NCBI GenBank assembly: GCA_003508835.1
Contig: PUFA01000070.1
Span: 1,054,001 to 1,118,000 of the forward strand
Origin: Eonycteris spelaea
Lineage: Eukaryota > Chordata > Mammalia > Chiroptera > Pteropodidae
Direction: 5' to 3'
DNA: 64,000 nucleotides
Under the pieces are notes generated by a model. The model had not been told where the DNA came from. It did not search any database and saw nothing but the letters and a program-made list of their open reading frames with translations. The position numbers and the translations under genes were made by a program. This document shows, in pieces, positions 1 through 10,812 of the stretch (its first letter is position 1; each line of letters opens with the position of its first letter).

Positions 1-10
1 AATTATAAAG

Positions 11-186
11 TTGTGCTGTCCAATATGGCTTTTAATTTTGGTTACATGTTGAAATGATAGCCTTTTGGATATATTGGGTTAAGTAGAATGTCTTATTAAA
101 AATAATTTCACTTTTAAAAAAAATATGGCTACAGAAAATTTTAAACTGCACATATGGCTCATAATATTTTCACAGGATAGTGCTAT
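11..186. mobile_element. Short non-autonomous DNA transposon (MITE-like)
   Basis: The left end reads gtgctgtccaatatgg and the right end ggatagtgct, an imperfect terminal inverted repeat around an AT-rich core with the words atatggct and acatgttgaaatgatag. This matches a common mammalian MER-type element whose ends read tgctgtccaata and tattggacagc. A second, more decayed copy lies at 20225-20433. It has no coding capacity. The superfamily is probably hAT, but I cannot name it with certainty. Confidence 0.6.
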
Positions 187-727
187 AATAGCATAAAAGT
201 TTTTAAAGGGAGGAGAATTTACCACATAGTTTTCATGTGATTTTATTGCCGTACTGAAAACCTCCTTTCTCATCCTCCTAATGTAAATCTTCATTTCTCC
301 TCTTGGTGATGTAGTGATTATTTGACAGGAAGAAGATAAGGTCAGGCAGGCATAGGAAAGCAGTGCCATGCACATTGACAGAAGAACGTGAGACAGGTGA
401 GAAGTTCAGGGCCTAAAAGCAGAACAATTTTGTTTAGCAAAACTGAACAGAGGGTTGTGAGCCCATGGGAGCAGAGAATACCGAGTATATGAACTATTAT
501 GAACCTCTGAATACATGTCCAGAAGAGAGGAACCATTGTTAGGAGAGATTATTGTGGTGTGGTGCAGTGAGTATTGTATTTTCAGGTGTGACTTAATCAT
601 TTGTATCTAAAAATCCTACATATGTCTTTTCAGACAAGATGGATGATCTGTGCTTGAGGTGCATTTCGGAAATCCTAATCTTAACCGACTGTCAAAACCT
701 TGATAAAAATGAATGATATTTAACTTC
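187..727. other. Non-coding, nothing recognised
   Basis: AT-rich single-copy-looking sequence between the DNA transposon and the first L1. I see no repeat signature, splice-flanked ORF or RNA gene. Confidence 0.5.
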
Positions 728-781
728 CGGTTAACAGAAACACTGTGCTTGCCTCTTCCCACAACCACATCAAAATTACAA

Positions 782-1078
782 CTAAGGTGTAAAATAACCA
801 CCCTTGAGAACCACCTGAAGTCTAGCTGAACTGAAATCCCATAGGGGTATGTATAAAAAAACCAAAAAACAAAAAACAAAAAACAAACAACAAAAAAAAT
901 GCGGAGAGTAGTAAGAGGAGCAGAGACATGAATCAAGCTGGCCCCATAGCCATGTGTGATGGTTAAGAATTGGGAGAAATATGTTGGCTTCAGAGATCCC
1001 CTCAGAGGAGCAAGGGGTCTCAGCCTCACACTGGGATCCCCATCCTGGAGCACCAGTACCTGGAAAAGGAGTCCCCAT
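782..1078 (-). other. Antisense ORF in L1 copy A 5' UTR, frame 2
   Basis: A 98-codon frame starting MGTPFPGTGAPGWGS, overlapping the longer antisense frame. The first 52 residues match the antisense frame of copy B at 12518-12727 at about 31 positions by eye, including a shared start Met and the block ILNHHTW. The C-terminal half is a run of hydrophobic residues produced by an A-rich tract (860-900 on the plus strand) and is probably not meaningful. Confidence 0.4.
860..900 (+). repeat. A-rich (CAAAAAA)n simple repeat
   Basis: Units of caaaaaa and caaa inside the L1 copy A 5' UTR. Copy B lacks this tract, so it expanded after insertion. Confidence 0.85.
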
Positions 1079-2202
1079 GGCATCTGGCTGTGAAAATCAG
1101 TGGGGATTCCACACGGGTGAGGCAGAGGGCTGCTGGAGTCCCAGACGTTCCTCTTGGATGGCCCAAGCATGAATTTGCTCACTGATGGACTCATTTGCTT
1201 TGGGCTCTGGCATTGGGTAAGTAGCTCAAGTAGAGCCAGGGGCATACTGGAGGAGCTGAGTTGTTTGGCTTTGAGTCCAGTGCTGGAGGGGTAGCTCTTT
1301 CCCAGGCCAGTTCCGCTTTTCTTTGTTGAGCCTCACCCTGCCAGACAGTTGGCAGGCACAGATGGGCAGCATATCTGAGTCTCTATCAACTTGGCTAGCA
1401 CTGCTTGCCTCACCCAACCTGCGCACCAGCTCAAACATAGTTCAGCTGTTCCACACAGGTTGCCAGCCTCAGCCCACCCTGTGGACTTGCCTAAAATCTC
1501 TTAAGGTTCACACACCCTACATAAGTAATGACTGACCTAAACGTGTTTTGTATCTTTTGCTGAGTGGTCCCCAGCACTAGTGGAAGCCAGCCTCAGTTCA
1601 AAGCATAGCCTCTTCCCAGGCACCTCTGAGCCCAGCACAGTCAGCTACCAATAGATTATAACTTTGTAGCACCTGCTGGATGGCCCCAGGCCAGGCACAG
1701 GCAGCAGCTGACCTGGGCCTGAACCAGAGCCCGCCCAAAAGGCCCCAGAGCCAACACACGTGGTGGCCAGCTTCAGATCACACCAGAGAACTACTAATTA
1801 GCTCCACAAATGACACACCCAAAGAGTGGATTTGGCAGGCACCAGAGCCCCATTAAAGTGAATCCTGCTCCATAGGGTCAGCACCCCCACTCCAACAGCA
1901 GCTCATTCTCTATAGTCATGGACAGTCCTCGCAGCCAGTCAGTATGAGGGTCAATCCCACTCACTGATGTGCCAACAATAATCAATACTCAATTACAACA
2001 GGAGTCACACACAACCCACACAAGGGACACCTCTAGACCACCCAGCTCAGGTGATCAGGAGACTGTGCCATTGGGCCCTACCAGACCCCTACTACATAGG
2101 GCCACCCTTCCAAGAATGGGAGATATAGCAGATCTGCCTAGTACATAGAGGCAAACACAGGGAGGCAGCCAGGATGAGGAGGCAAAGAAACATGTGTCCC
2201 GA

Positions 2203-3029
2203 GTGAAAGAGCAGGACAAAATTCTAGGGGAGGGGGAGAAGTACAAAATGCAAGCAAGCAACCCACCAGATACACAGGTAAGAGTAGATGAACTCAGGGA
2301 GAACTTACACAAAGAGACAGAAACCATAAAAAAGAGTCAGTCAGAAATGAGGAATATAGTAACTAAAATGAAGAGTTCATTAGGTGGAATCAACACTAGA
2401 TTAAATGACGCAGATAATCAAATCAACAATTTGAAGAACAGAGTTGCAGAGAACATCCAATGAGAACAGCAAAAGGAAAAAATTTTAAATCATAAATGAG
2501 GATGATTTAAGGGATCTCTAGGACAACATCAAGCATATTAACATGGCATCATAGGGATGCCAAAAGAAAAAGAGAGTGATCAAGGTGTTGAAAATCTATT
2601 TGAAGAGATAATGACTAAAAACTCTCCTAATCTGGCTAAGGAAGTGGAAAAGCAAGTCTGGGAAGAGCAGAGCGTCCCAGGCAAGATGAGTCCAAAGAGA
2701 CCCACACCAAGACACATATAATCAAAATGCCAAAGGGTGAAGACAAAGAGAATCTTGAAAATAGTAAGATAAATCAGTTACTTGCATACAAGGGAGTTTC
2801 CACTGGACTTTCAGCTGATTTCTCAGCAGAAATTTTGTAGGCCAGAAGGGATTGGCACAAAATATTCAAAGTGATGAAAAGCAAAGACCTACAATCAAGA
2901 TAACTCTGCCCAGCAAAGCTATCATTTAGAATAGAAGGACAGATAAAGAGTTTCCCAGACAAGAAAAAGCTAAAGGAGTTCATCACCACCAAGCCAGTAT
3001 TAGACAAAACATTAAGGGGATTTTTTTAA
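2203..3029 (+). pseudogene. L1 ORF1 remnant, copy A
   Basis: Broken gene for the L1 RNA-binding chaperone. The N-terminal part (about 2203-2463) encodes a charged heptad-like stretch typical of the ORF1p coiled coil and ends at an in-frame TGA at 2461. The initiator ATG, seen at 13861 in copy B, is GTG here. Around 2800-3029 the frame again reads like the conserved ORF1p C-terminal domain (ADFSAE, ARRDWHKIFKVMK, PDKKKLKEFITTKP) and ends at TAA 3027-3029. At least one stop and several shifts separate the two parts, so no functional product is expected. Confidence 0.85.
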
Positions 3030-3036
3030 GAGGAGG

Positions 3037-3037
<1 letters not shown>

Positions 3038-3081
<44 letters not shown>
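3038..3081 (+). repeat. (CA)n microsatellite, about 22 units
   Basis: Uninterrupted dinucleotide tract sitting exactly in the ORF1-ORF2 spacer of L1 copy A. The same position in copy B is an A-rich run, so the tract arose after insertion. Confidence 0.97.
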
Positions 3082-3082
<1 letters not shown>

Positions 3083-3090
3083 TATAAATA

Positions 3091-3378
3091 ATGGAATGGC
3101 AATGGCTACATACCTGGTAATGATTGCTTTAAATGTAAATGGATTAAAGGCTCCAAACAAAAGACATGGGGTGGTTGAATGAAAGAGAGAACAAGACCTA
3201 TACACGTCTTGCCTAATAGGAGACCCACTTCAGATTGAAAGACACACACAGACTGAAAATAGAGGGATGGAAAAAGATATTTTATGAAAATGGAAATGAA
3301 AAAACAGCTGGGTAGCAATACTTATATCAGAGAAAATTATCTTTAAAAGAAGGGCTATAACAAGAGAGAAAAAAGGAC
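3091..3378 (+). pseudogene. L1 ORF2 endonuclease N-terminal remnant, copy A
   Basis: From ATG 3091 the sequence encodes the start of the ORF2 endonuclease domain (IALNVNGLKAPNKRH, then VAILISEK) with several stops. It breaks off at the equivalent of about residue 95 of a ~1,275-residue ORF2. The catalytic core beyond this point and the whole reverse transcriptase are missing, and the next recognisable sequence is the ORF2 C-terminal end. Confidence 0.85.
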
Positions 3379-3786
3379 ATTTCACATGCAATAGCCAAGA
3401 TATAGGAGCAAACAAAATGCTCATCAATAGAAGATTTGATAAAGAAGTTATAGTACAAATATACAATGGAATACTACTTGGCCATAAAAAAGAAAAAAAA
3501 TCTTACCATTTGTGACAATATGATGGACCTAGAGGGTATTATCCTAAGTGAAATAAGTTAGAAAAAAGACAAATACATATGATTTTACTGATGTGGAAGC
3601 CAAAAAACAAAGTAAACAAACAATTAAAACAGAAACCAATTCATAGATACAAAGAGCAAACTGATGGTTGCCAGGTGGGAGAGGGATGGGGTGTGAAAAA
3701 GGTGAAGAGATTAAGAAGTAGACATTGGCAGTTACACAATAGTCACAGAAATGTAAAGTACAACAACATAAGGAATATAATCAATC

Positions 3787-3857
3787 ATACTATAACATAT
3801 ATTTATTATTATTATATATATATAATACACATATAACATATATATTATATTATAGTG
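3787..3857 (+). repeat. AT-rich (ATA/TA)n expansion in L1 3' UTR
   Basis: A run of tta, ata and tatata units interrupts the L1 3' UTR between the words aatcaatcatactataacata and tagtgccaggtggg. Copy B reads straight through the same place, so this is a secondary expansion of about 45-60 bp. Confidence 0.8.
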
Positions 3858-4008
3858 CCAGGTGGGTACTAGACTTATCAGGAGGATCACTTCACAAGTT
3901 TGATAAATGTCTAACCACTATGCTATACACCTGAAACTAATATAATATTGAATGTCAACAGTAATCGAAAATTGAATTATTTAATTAATTAAAACATTTT
4001 TTAAAAGA

Positions 4009-4935
4009 ACAATGTTTGCAAACTGCCGAAGAGAACACTATCTATCCATCTGACAACATTCTGGTCAACAACTACAATACATTTGGATCATATAAACCCA
4101 GTGCCCCATCCAAATGTCTTCACTTAAACATGGTTACATATCCTTACCTATAACTACTTTTAGTCAAGAGCTGATGTAAGAAATGACCATGTGAAATATA
4201 TGTGAAGTTCTTTTGCAAAACAGATGTTGTCCATGAGATTTGTTAAAGTATCTGTGGTTAGTATGCACATGAAGAATTTGTCCTTGATTTTAGAACCCGT
4301 AAAAAAAAAGTTGTTCCCTCCTTAAAAACCCATATCTTTCCTTCTACTAGACAAAGTCCCATGACACTCCTCTTTTGCCTTGGGTAATCATAAGCTCAGA
4401 GCTAATTTAGTACTTAATTGTGGTAATAGTTTAATTTCTGCTTCTTGATAAAATTATCTTTCTCTAGCTCTCCTCACTTCCTTATCTTTACTTAAAATAC
4501 CCTGGGTATATAATTATAGTGGTGGCTCTTCATGGGCTGGGTTCGTGCTCAGCTACCCTAGCACGAGAGGAAGCTATTCCTCACCCTATACCCTGATCCA
4601 GCCACACGTGATCCCAAGAAAAGCTTTCACTCTGTTCTCAGTTGGGGTTCGGCTGTGCATTGATTTTTCTGACTATGTTGAAGGCATCAGAAGCCAGACT
4701 AAATAGAGATATAACATGTTAAGAGATGCCTGAATACATTCTAGCCTTAATTCGAGGGAAGAAAAATATAGCACAGTATTTTTTTTCTGCTGTAATGGAT
4801 AAAATTCCCAAAAGAAAAAATTCTCTCTGTTGGATGAGTGATAGAAACAAGGAACAATTACAAACTGAGAAAAGTGAGAATTATAAAACCTTGATGTTAA
4901 AAGCCCAGTTGTGTGAAGTTGTGTCCTGATACTTT
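4009..4935. other. Non-coding, no repeat recognised
   Basis: AT-rich DNA between L1 copy A and the L2. A short open frame at 4726-4929 is lysine- and serine-rich with no recognisable family or splice signals. Confidence 0.4.
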
Positions 4936-4937
4936 AT

Positions 4938-5330
4938 ACAAAATCTTTGTAGTCTGCAAGGCCCTATGTGACCAATTTCCAACTACATCTCCATCTTTTT
5001 CCTGCCACTCTTCCGCTCATTCACATCAGCTCTTTGCGTGTCTGACTCTTCCTATGTTTCATATTTCAGCTCAAATAACGCTTAATCCGAGAGGTATTTT
5101 CAGACCAACCCACTTGAAGACAGCCTTGCACCTTCAATTTCTCTCTTTCACACCTTGTTATTCATTGCCCTCATCACTATCTGAAATTATATTTGTTCAT
5201 GCCCTCCTTTTTAGAATGAAAGCTACCTAGATCAGAGATGTTGTTTGTCTTGTTCATAGCTCTGCCTTCAGTACCCAGGACAGTGAATACAGAAGGTCCT
5301 CGATAAATAGTTGTTAATCCATTCATTTAC
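4938..5330 (+). mobile_element. L2 LINE, 3' end
   Basis: Carries the typical L2 ORF2 C-terminus and 3' UTR order: gcaaggccctatgtgacc, a pyrimidine-rich stretch with cctgccactcttcc, then gaatgaaagctacctagatcagagatgttgtttgtcttgttcatagctctg split by substitutions, ending in the ...cagtacccaggacagtgaatac / cctcgataaatagttgtt tail. Highly diverged. The open frame at 4913-5230 is the decayed L2 reading frame, not a gene. Confidence 0.75.
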
Positions 5331-5339
5331 TCATCATTA

Positions 5340-5750
5340 GTGTCTTAGGTCAGGATTCCCTTGAAACAAACTTTTATATAGTTTATTGACAGGAGGTTTT
5401 GAGATCAATACCTGTGGGTGGGGAAGGATGTAGGACTGGACACAGAGAGGAGTTGAACTGTAATGTAGTCATAACAAAGCTTTAGTCCATTCCACAGGAA
5501 ATTCTGGAGCTTGGATGGCCTTTCAGAGTTGTCCCACAGAGAGAACCAGTCTATATACCGCTGGAAGGGGATTAAACCTTGGACTACTCAGCTCTCTTCA
5601 ATCAGACAGTTGTGAGCAGTCAGCTACCAATGCTTGGTCCCAAATCGGGTACGGGAATCTGAGCTGCATACTACATCGCCCACTACAATTCAACACCTAC
5701 TGTGAGCTAAGAATGAATGGAGATGCTGATGACACACCAGTGAACTAAAG
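5340..5750. repeat. Possible ancient LTR-like repeat
   Basis: Begins gtcttaggtcaggattccc with a nearby tttatatagtttattgacagg, a layout typical of several ancient mammalian LTR families. The rest is too diverged to assign. The alternative is single-copy DNA. Confidence 0.3.
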
Positions 5751-6049
5751 AAATAAAAATCCTTAGTCTCTTAGAGTTTACATGCTAGTAGATGAATGAA
5801 TCAGTCAGTCTGTCAATCTGTCAGTTTGAATGTACTTTGTATCACAGTATCCTCCTCACTGTCACAGCACACCTTTTTAACTGTAAACAGCTGAAGGACC
5901 TTGATCCTTAAGGGCCATAATAAAATGAGAAAATCCTGAGTCTTTTGATAAAAGCTAGCGTGAGCTGGTCAGGCTAAACTCCTCATTGCAGGGGGAGGTT
6001 CTATGGCCCCATCGCATCATGCTATCTTATTAAAATAATTTGTCAGAAG

Positions 6050-6625
6050 GGTTGAATGAAATGATGAATGAATGAATGAATGAATGAATTGTTATCAGGT
6101 GACTTCTATGCACCAGGCACTGCTATGAGGTTTGGGAGCAGATTGTGAGTAAAATCAGCCCACTCCCCCCACCATACCCCCCCCCAAGCACTCACCCTCA
6201 CAGAATTTACCATCCAGTGGAGAACATGGAGGGGCAGAGTGCAGTTGCAATCAAATGCGATGGGAATTCAGGGGCAATGCTAGCACCGAGGAGTGGGGGT
6301 CTGACAGACTTTGTGCTTTGCTCACAGAGGAGACTTCCTGGGTTAAAATTTGAATGACCGGGAGTTATCCAGGAAAAGAGGGTGGGAGGTGTGTTCTAGA
6401 CAGGGGTGCAGCAACATACCAAAATGTGTTACTCAAATGGCACTGAAATGACAGTTCTTCAAAATCTGAATGTATTTGGGGGATGACTGGAACAAAGAGG
6501 GTGAGTGGGAAGGTAGCACAGATGGAGCTGAGAGTGGGAGGGGTCAGATCATCAGGGCTTCATAAACCTGGTGTGGTAGATGAAGTTCACTAATTTGTTT
6601 TTAAAAGCAGGGGTGTGACATCTCC
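6050..6625 (+). repeat. Ancient mammalian interspersed repeat, family unresolved
   Basis: Starts with (GAAT)n at 6060-6088 and the phrase ctatgcaccaggcactgctatgaggtttggg, later gggtcagatcatcagggcttcataaacc and aaaagcaggggtgtgacatc. These phrases occur in the same order in a widespread pre-placental repeat. Related blocks lie near 38225-38440, 41940-42110, 56160-56350 and 61490-62880. I cannot name the family without a library search. The C-run at 6178-6187 is incidental. Confidence 0.5.
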
Positions 6626-7149
6626 AGAAGAGTGTCTTCCTACCTGCTAAAACCCTACAAACTGACAATGTTATTTTCTTTAGTTCAAAGTGGAGACACT
6701 CCACATGCATAATTTATCTTTTTAAACCTATATTTTATTCTTCTTCTCATTTGTCTTTTACTCAACTTTTGATATTATGTATCTATTTCGATAGAATATG
6801 CATATTTTCAGTCATCCTTTGAAGTTCTTCTCTTTTGTTATTATAATAGGTTTAAGTTCTCCCTTTTTCTGAGAAACTCATTTTCAAACTTGTATGTTAT
6901 GAAACGCTAGTACTAAGAGATGCTATGAAAAAAAGAAGGGGAATCTTTAGGTCAAATGTGTCTACTTCTTGGAGAATCACAACTCACATCAGGCTCTGGG
7001 AAGTCCTGCAGAAAAGAAGTATATTTTAATGGTTTGGACTACTGTTTCCCAAACTTATTTTAACACAGAATGTACCCCCATGACGTTTTTGTCATTTTTG
7101 TTGGTGGTGGTGTTCGTTTCGAAGAATATCTGTTAATATTCCTAGAGCA
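6626..7149. other. Non-coding, nothing recognised
   Basis: T-rich single-copy-looking DNA. No repeat or gene signature seen. Confidence 0.4.
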
Positions 7150-7158
7150 GTGAGAGCA

Positions 7159-7341
7159 TCACTGAGAGATGCTGTCCTGGTGTCTGCCCTTCAGCTTCTT
7201 TTCCATGGTCCTCTTTTGGTCTGCAACATCATGCATAGTGCCTACAATCTCATCTTCCCTCCTTAGTCTCTGCCACTCCAACTCATATTTCATCATGCTA
7301 CTGTGGTACTTATACTTAGATATAGTATATTCATAACTCAT
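7159..7341 (-). pseudogene. Unrecognised charged ORF, possible retropseudogene piece
   Basis: A 60-codon minus-strand frame rich in Lys, Arg, Glu and Gln, with helix-like stretches (KYELEWQRLRREDEIV, DQKRTMEKKLKG), unlike the hydrophobic noise frames around it. It starts right at the 5'-truncated end of the L1 at 7337 and stops at 7159. I do not recognise the protein. It could be a fragment of a processed pseudogene, an inverted L1 segment or chance. Confidence 0.25.
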
Positions 7342-7690
7342 GGAAATGGAGTAGACTGGTGGTTGCCAGGTTATAGGGGAAATGGGAAGATGTTGCTCAA
7401 AGGTTTCAACCTTCCAGTTTTAAGATGAATACGTTTTGGGGATCTAATATACAACATGGTGACTATAGTAAACAGTACTGTATTATATACTTGAAAATTG
7501 TCAAGATTAGATCTTAAGTGTTATTACTTTTAAAAAGAAAAGGTAATTATGTGAGGAGATAGGGGTGTTTACTGTTTGGGGTAATTTTACAATATATATG
7601 TGTATCAAATCATCACATTGTACACTTAAACCTACATATGTCTTATGTCACTAATATTTTGATGAGGCTGGAAAAAAAGATATAGCTCTT
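7337..7690 (+). mobile_element. L1MB-like 3' end, 5'-truncated
   Basis: Reads ggtggttgccagg, gatgaatacgttttggggatctaat, acaacatggtgactatagt, then atcaaatcatcacattgtacac, the ordered landmarks of old L1M 3' UTRs, ending in an A-rich tail near 7677. The phrase agatatag occurs at 7318 before and 7678 after the element, a possible remnant target duplication. Confidence 0.85.
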
Positions 7691-8059
7691 TCAATTACTT
7701 TTCTTGTTCAAGAGGCTCTGTGTTGCCTGACCCATCACATCTAAATACCGTAGGCTGACATTCCAATTTTTTTGTTCAAGTCCCTGGGCTTCATTGCTAT
7801 TATTCATGTCTGTCGATCCAATCTTGTTGTCTCTCACACCACAAGAATGGATCCTTTCTTCCTTTGTATTTATTATATCTCCTACTCTTCTCTGAAAAAT
7901 TATGTCTTACTCCCTTAAGACTTATTTAAAAACTTACCTTCTACAGAATCTTTTTTTTTATATTAGCATAATTCTATTTTACCTCTTCAATAATCAATAC
8001 ATATAATACTGGGGAAGAGAGGTTGAAAATATGGAAGGGATGGGAATAGTGCTTGGCAT
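7691..8059. other. Non-coding, possibly L2-derived
   Basis: Pyrimidine-rich stretch with tctgtgttgcctgaccc and ttgttcaagtccctgggc, weakly reminiscent of L2. Not firmly assignable. Confidence 0.3.
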
Positions 8060-8149
8060 AGTAGGTTCTGTTTTTTAAGCACTTTCTATATAAATGACTA
8101 ATACTAAGTATTATGTGTTGTAGAAACAATGATAAAAAGGTAAATGCAT

Positions 8150-8335
8150 TCCTCACCATTAGTAAGCCTCATGGTGTGCTAAAGTTAAAAGGGAAGAAAA
8201 CAGATTATCTTGTCCCATCATCTCATTTTCAAGATAACCTAACCTGAAGCATGGTGACATTAAATAGTCACATATGTGGCCAAATAGAACAAGAGCTCAA
8301 GATACTTGATTCTTAACCCAGTACACTTTTCACTT
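8150..8335 (+). mobile_element. MIR SINE
   Basis: Contains the MIR-like order tctcattttcaagataacct, aagcatggtgacattaaatagtcacat, then gattcttaacccagtacac. No recent poly-A or target duplication is visible, as expected for this tRNA-derived SINE family. Confidence 0.5.
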
Positions 8336-9297
8336 CCCCAGGCTAAATCTCTCAATAACTAGTTGTTCATGTGGGCAAATGGCCACCCATGTCATTACCT
8401 GTGACGTACCAGGTGATAAGAGGTATTTACAAAAGGAAGAGAACATTTAGGATTGTGGTATTCAGAGTAGCTAGGGACAATGAAGACTCAACCCAAAGAA
8501 TTAGTATGATTTAGGAAAGGTGAAAGTTATGGGTTGGGGCAAGGAAGGCATTTTATTTGTCAGAAATCAAAAGAAGAAAATGTTTGGAAATGAGAGTGAG
8601 TATAAGGTATGTCCAGGAGGAAATACATAGACAATCTAGCCAGAGATAAGAGGCAGAAAGTCAGCTTGTTCTATGTACTTCAGGCACTTTACAAAGTATC
8701 AGGAATAGATGCTTTCATTTCTCCCACCAGAACTTATAACCTGAAGCCTGAAAAGAGTTCTATAATTATGCCACTAAACATTTTTTAAAGAAAGAGAAGG
8801 AGTCATCCGTTCACTGGCATGCTGCTATCACAAAGAGGCCTGCTGTATTTGTTTTATTTGCCAGGAACTAGAAGCTGACTTTACAATCACGTTTCCAGCT
8901 AGCTGCCATGCACCCTTTTCTCTTAATATGAATATTCATATGGGAACATTGCAGCTTTCAGGTACTTGATAAAGTATCCCTCTTGGATGATGCTGTGACT
9001 TCTTTTACTCCCAAAATTAGTTGATGATAAGCTAAACTTATTTTCAGGATGAAGTGCCCACTGGCAACTAAATTCTGATGACTAGTCAAAAACAGAAGTA
9101 AAGCAAAGCTCTGCAGAAGTTAACTGTGCACTGGGATTGCAAGTATGGCCTGTCACACATTTCATCTGACAGATGCTTTCAGTCTATATGACCGTCATGG
9201 AGCACACATGTATTGACATTGAGGTTTGCTATCAATGATACTGATGTTGACAACAAAGCAAGAGAGAAGATCCTGGGGCTATCTAAAATCATTTATC

Positions 9298-9298
<1 letters not shown>
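8336..9298. other. Non-coding, nothing recognised
   Basis: Single-copy-looking DNA with no repeat, RNA or coding signature. Confidence 0.4.

Positions 9299-9343
<45 letters not shown>
9299..9343 (+). repeat. (CA)n microsatellite, about 22 units
   Basis: Perfect dinucleotide tract in unique sequence. The threonine-histidine frame across it is only its translation. Confidence 0.97.
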
Positions 9344-9344
<1 letters not shown>

Positions 9345-10687
9345 CAAAGCCAATGAGATAAATTCATTTCCAGTGTGGAAAATGTCTATTCCATGTCATG
9401 GTTCCCAGACAAAGCCTTTTCTTGTATAATACCAGATGACAAATAATGAAGCTGTTCTTCTTCTGTTGGATTCATGTACAAAACAGGCAAGGAGGTGCAG
9501 TTTCTACATATGCCATATGTAATTTCTAACCAATTGGCTCAGAGAACTTTCCATGTGTATTAAATCAGATAACAAAGGAAAGTTATTTTAAAAATAGTCC
9601 CTGCATGGTAATGAATCAGTTCATTTGTCTCAGGAGGACAAGCATTAATTTCAATTAAAAAAAATAAAAAAGGAAACTCATCTCCTTATATATGGTGTTA
9701 GAAAAATGTGGCATTTGAATGGGATTGCTGAGAGATCTGGGATTCCAGAAAAATTGGGCATTTTGAGTAATACATAAACCTATATGTTCTTTACTTAATA
9801 CTTTTTCACTATACAACAGTAGTCAGAGATTCATGCTCCTCATTTTTCATTTTCTGGATGTCTCTAATAATTCAAATAAGATCCATAGATTGGAAAACCA
9901 AAAACCAAATGAGTTGTCTCTGCCTCCCTGCATGGCCCTTAAGTTCCAGCTGACATTTTCATGACTTTCTTATTGTGAATGAACATTTCATGGTTGCCAT
10001 TATTTCTAGCTCTTTGGTTCTTATCTTGTGCCTCTATGCGTGGGCTCTGTTTTGGTTTGCTTGCTGTTAATGAGTTCTTTGCAGACTGATTCAGTTTTGC
10101 CTTCCTATCCATTTTAAAGATAGAGAAACTTCCCTTGAACTCAGATTGCCAAACCAAGCCCCAAAACCTCCTGTTAGATCTTTTGAAGACCTCTGTGGTT
10201 TAATCTTTCAGTCTCCTCTGACTACCTCTCCCAACCCTGTAGGGCTTCCTGGAGGCTCTGTCCCACCCATCCTCCCCATTTACCAAGCCTCAGTTTCAAT
10301 GGTTGATTGTAGGACATGAATACTTTCTTTTTTTTTTCATTGTTATTCCTAAATATTCTTCTAGTTTTAGTTATCACCTTGCTACTTCTAATGTTTATTT
10401 GTTCATTCGAAAACATTTAAGACTTCTATGTTGTGCCAGGCACTGAAACTAGTACCAAAAAAATTAATAATTATAAGATGTGATTCATTCCTTCAACTAG
10501 CTCATGGTCTAAGGTATCATCCTGTGTAATAATATCTTACATTTGTATAACATTTTAATGTTCACAAAGAACTTTCTTACATTATTTCTTGACCATTATG
10601 TTTTATACTATAGATTAATTGACTTTCCATATCAAAACCTCAACTATTCCAAAGGAGTTATGAAACTAACTTTCCCATGATGTAATG
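9344..10687. other. Non-coding, nothing firm
   Basis: Mixed AT-rich DNA. Around 10400-10520 the phrases tgtgccaggcactgaaac and gtgattcattccttc hint at an ancient repeat, too weak to call. Confidence 0.35.
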
Positions 10688-10812
10688 CAGATTCATATTG
10701 GAGAGAGAAATCTTGTAAAAGAAATGAATGTGGGAAAGCCTTCAGTGAGAATCATCACCTTTTTTTTTTTTAACATGCAAGAATTCGTACAGAAGAGAAA
10801 TGCTATAAATGT
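10688..10812 (+). pseudogene. C2H2 zinc-finger (KRAB-ZNF type) pseudogene fragment
   Basis: The sequence cattgggagag-like linker (cat att gga gag) is followed by gaatgtgggaaagccttcagtgag, which encodes the ECGKAFSE core of a C2H2 finger. A His-containing stretch and a second linker (gaattcgtacagaagagaaatgctataaatg, RI-R-TEEKCYKC) follow. A 2-bp insertion just after the first linker, an expanded T-run at 10759-10771 and a following stop break the frame. Only about one and a half fingers remain. Most likely a fragment of a retrocopied ZNF mRNA; the parent gene is unknown. Confidence 0.72.

Larger units (their letters stand above)
616..1245 (-). other. Antisense ORF in L1 copy A 5' UTR, frame 1
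   Basis: A 209-codon open frame runs antisense to the L1 5' UTR and continues past the L1 start into flanking DNA. Its middle part (KRNVWDSS, then DFHSQMPW) is clearly homologous to the antisense frame of copy B at 12457-12987 (KRNAWDSS, GFHSQKLW). This recalls the antisense ORF0 of primate L1 5' UTRs in position only; no sequence relationship is claimed. Translation is unproven, and the openness may simply be inherited from a GC-richer ancestral UTR. Confidence 0.4.
728..4008 (+). mobile_element. L1 copy A, internally deleted (half-L1-like)
   Basis: A LINE-1 with both ends but no reverse transcriptase. In order: 5' UTR (about 728-2200), ORF1 remnant (2203-3029), a spacer converted into a (CA)n tract, ORF2 endonuclease N-terminus (3091 to about 3378), then a direct jump near 3378-3390 to the last ~60 codons of ORF2 (caatagccaag at about 3389), 3' UTR and an A-rich end near 4008. 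About 3.3 kb of ORF2 is absent relative to a full L1. Stops and frameshifts throughout show a long-dead copy. The 5' UTR and 3' UTR both align by eye with copy B at 12392-15950. The start is placed by that alignment and is uncertain by about 15 bp. Confidence 0.9.

Noticed and set aside
6060..6088. CRISPR-like direct repeats
   Set aside because: Simple (GAAT)n with no spacers, and the genome is vertebrate.
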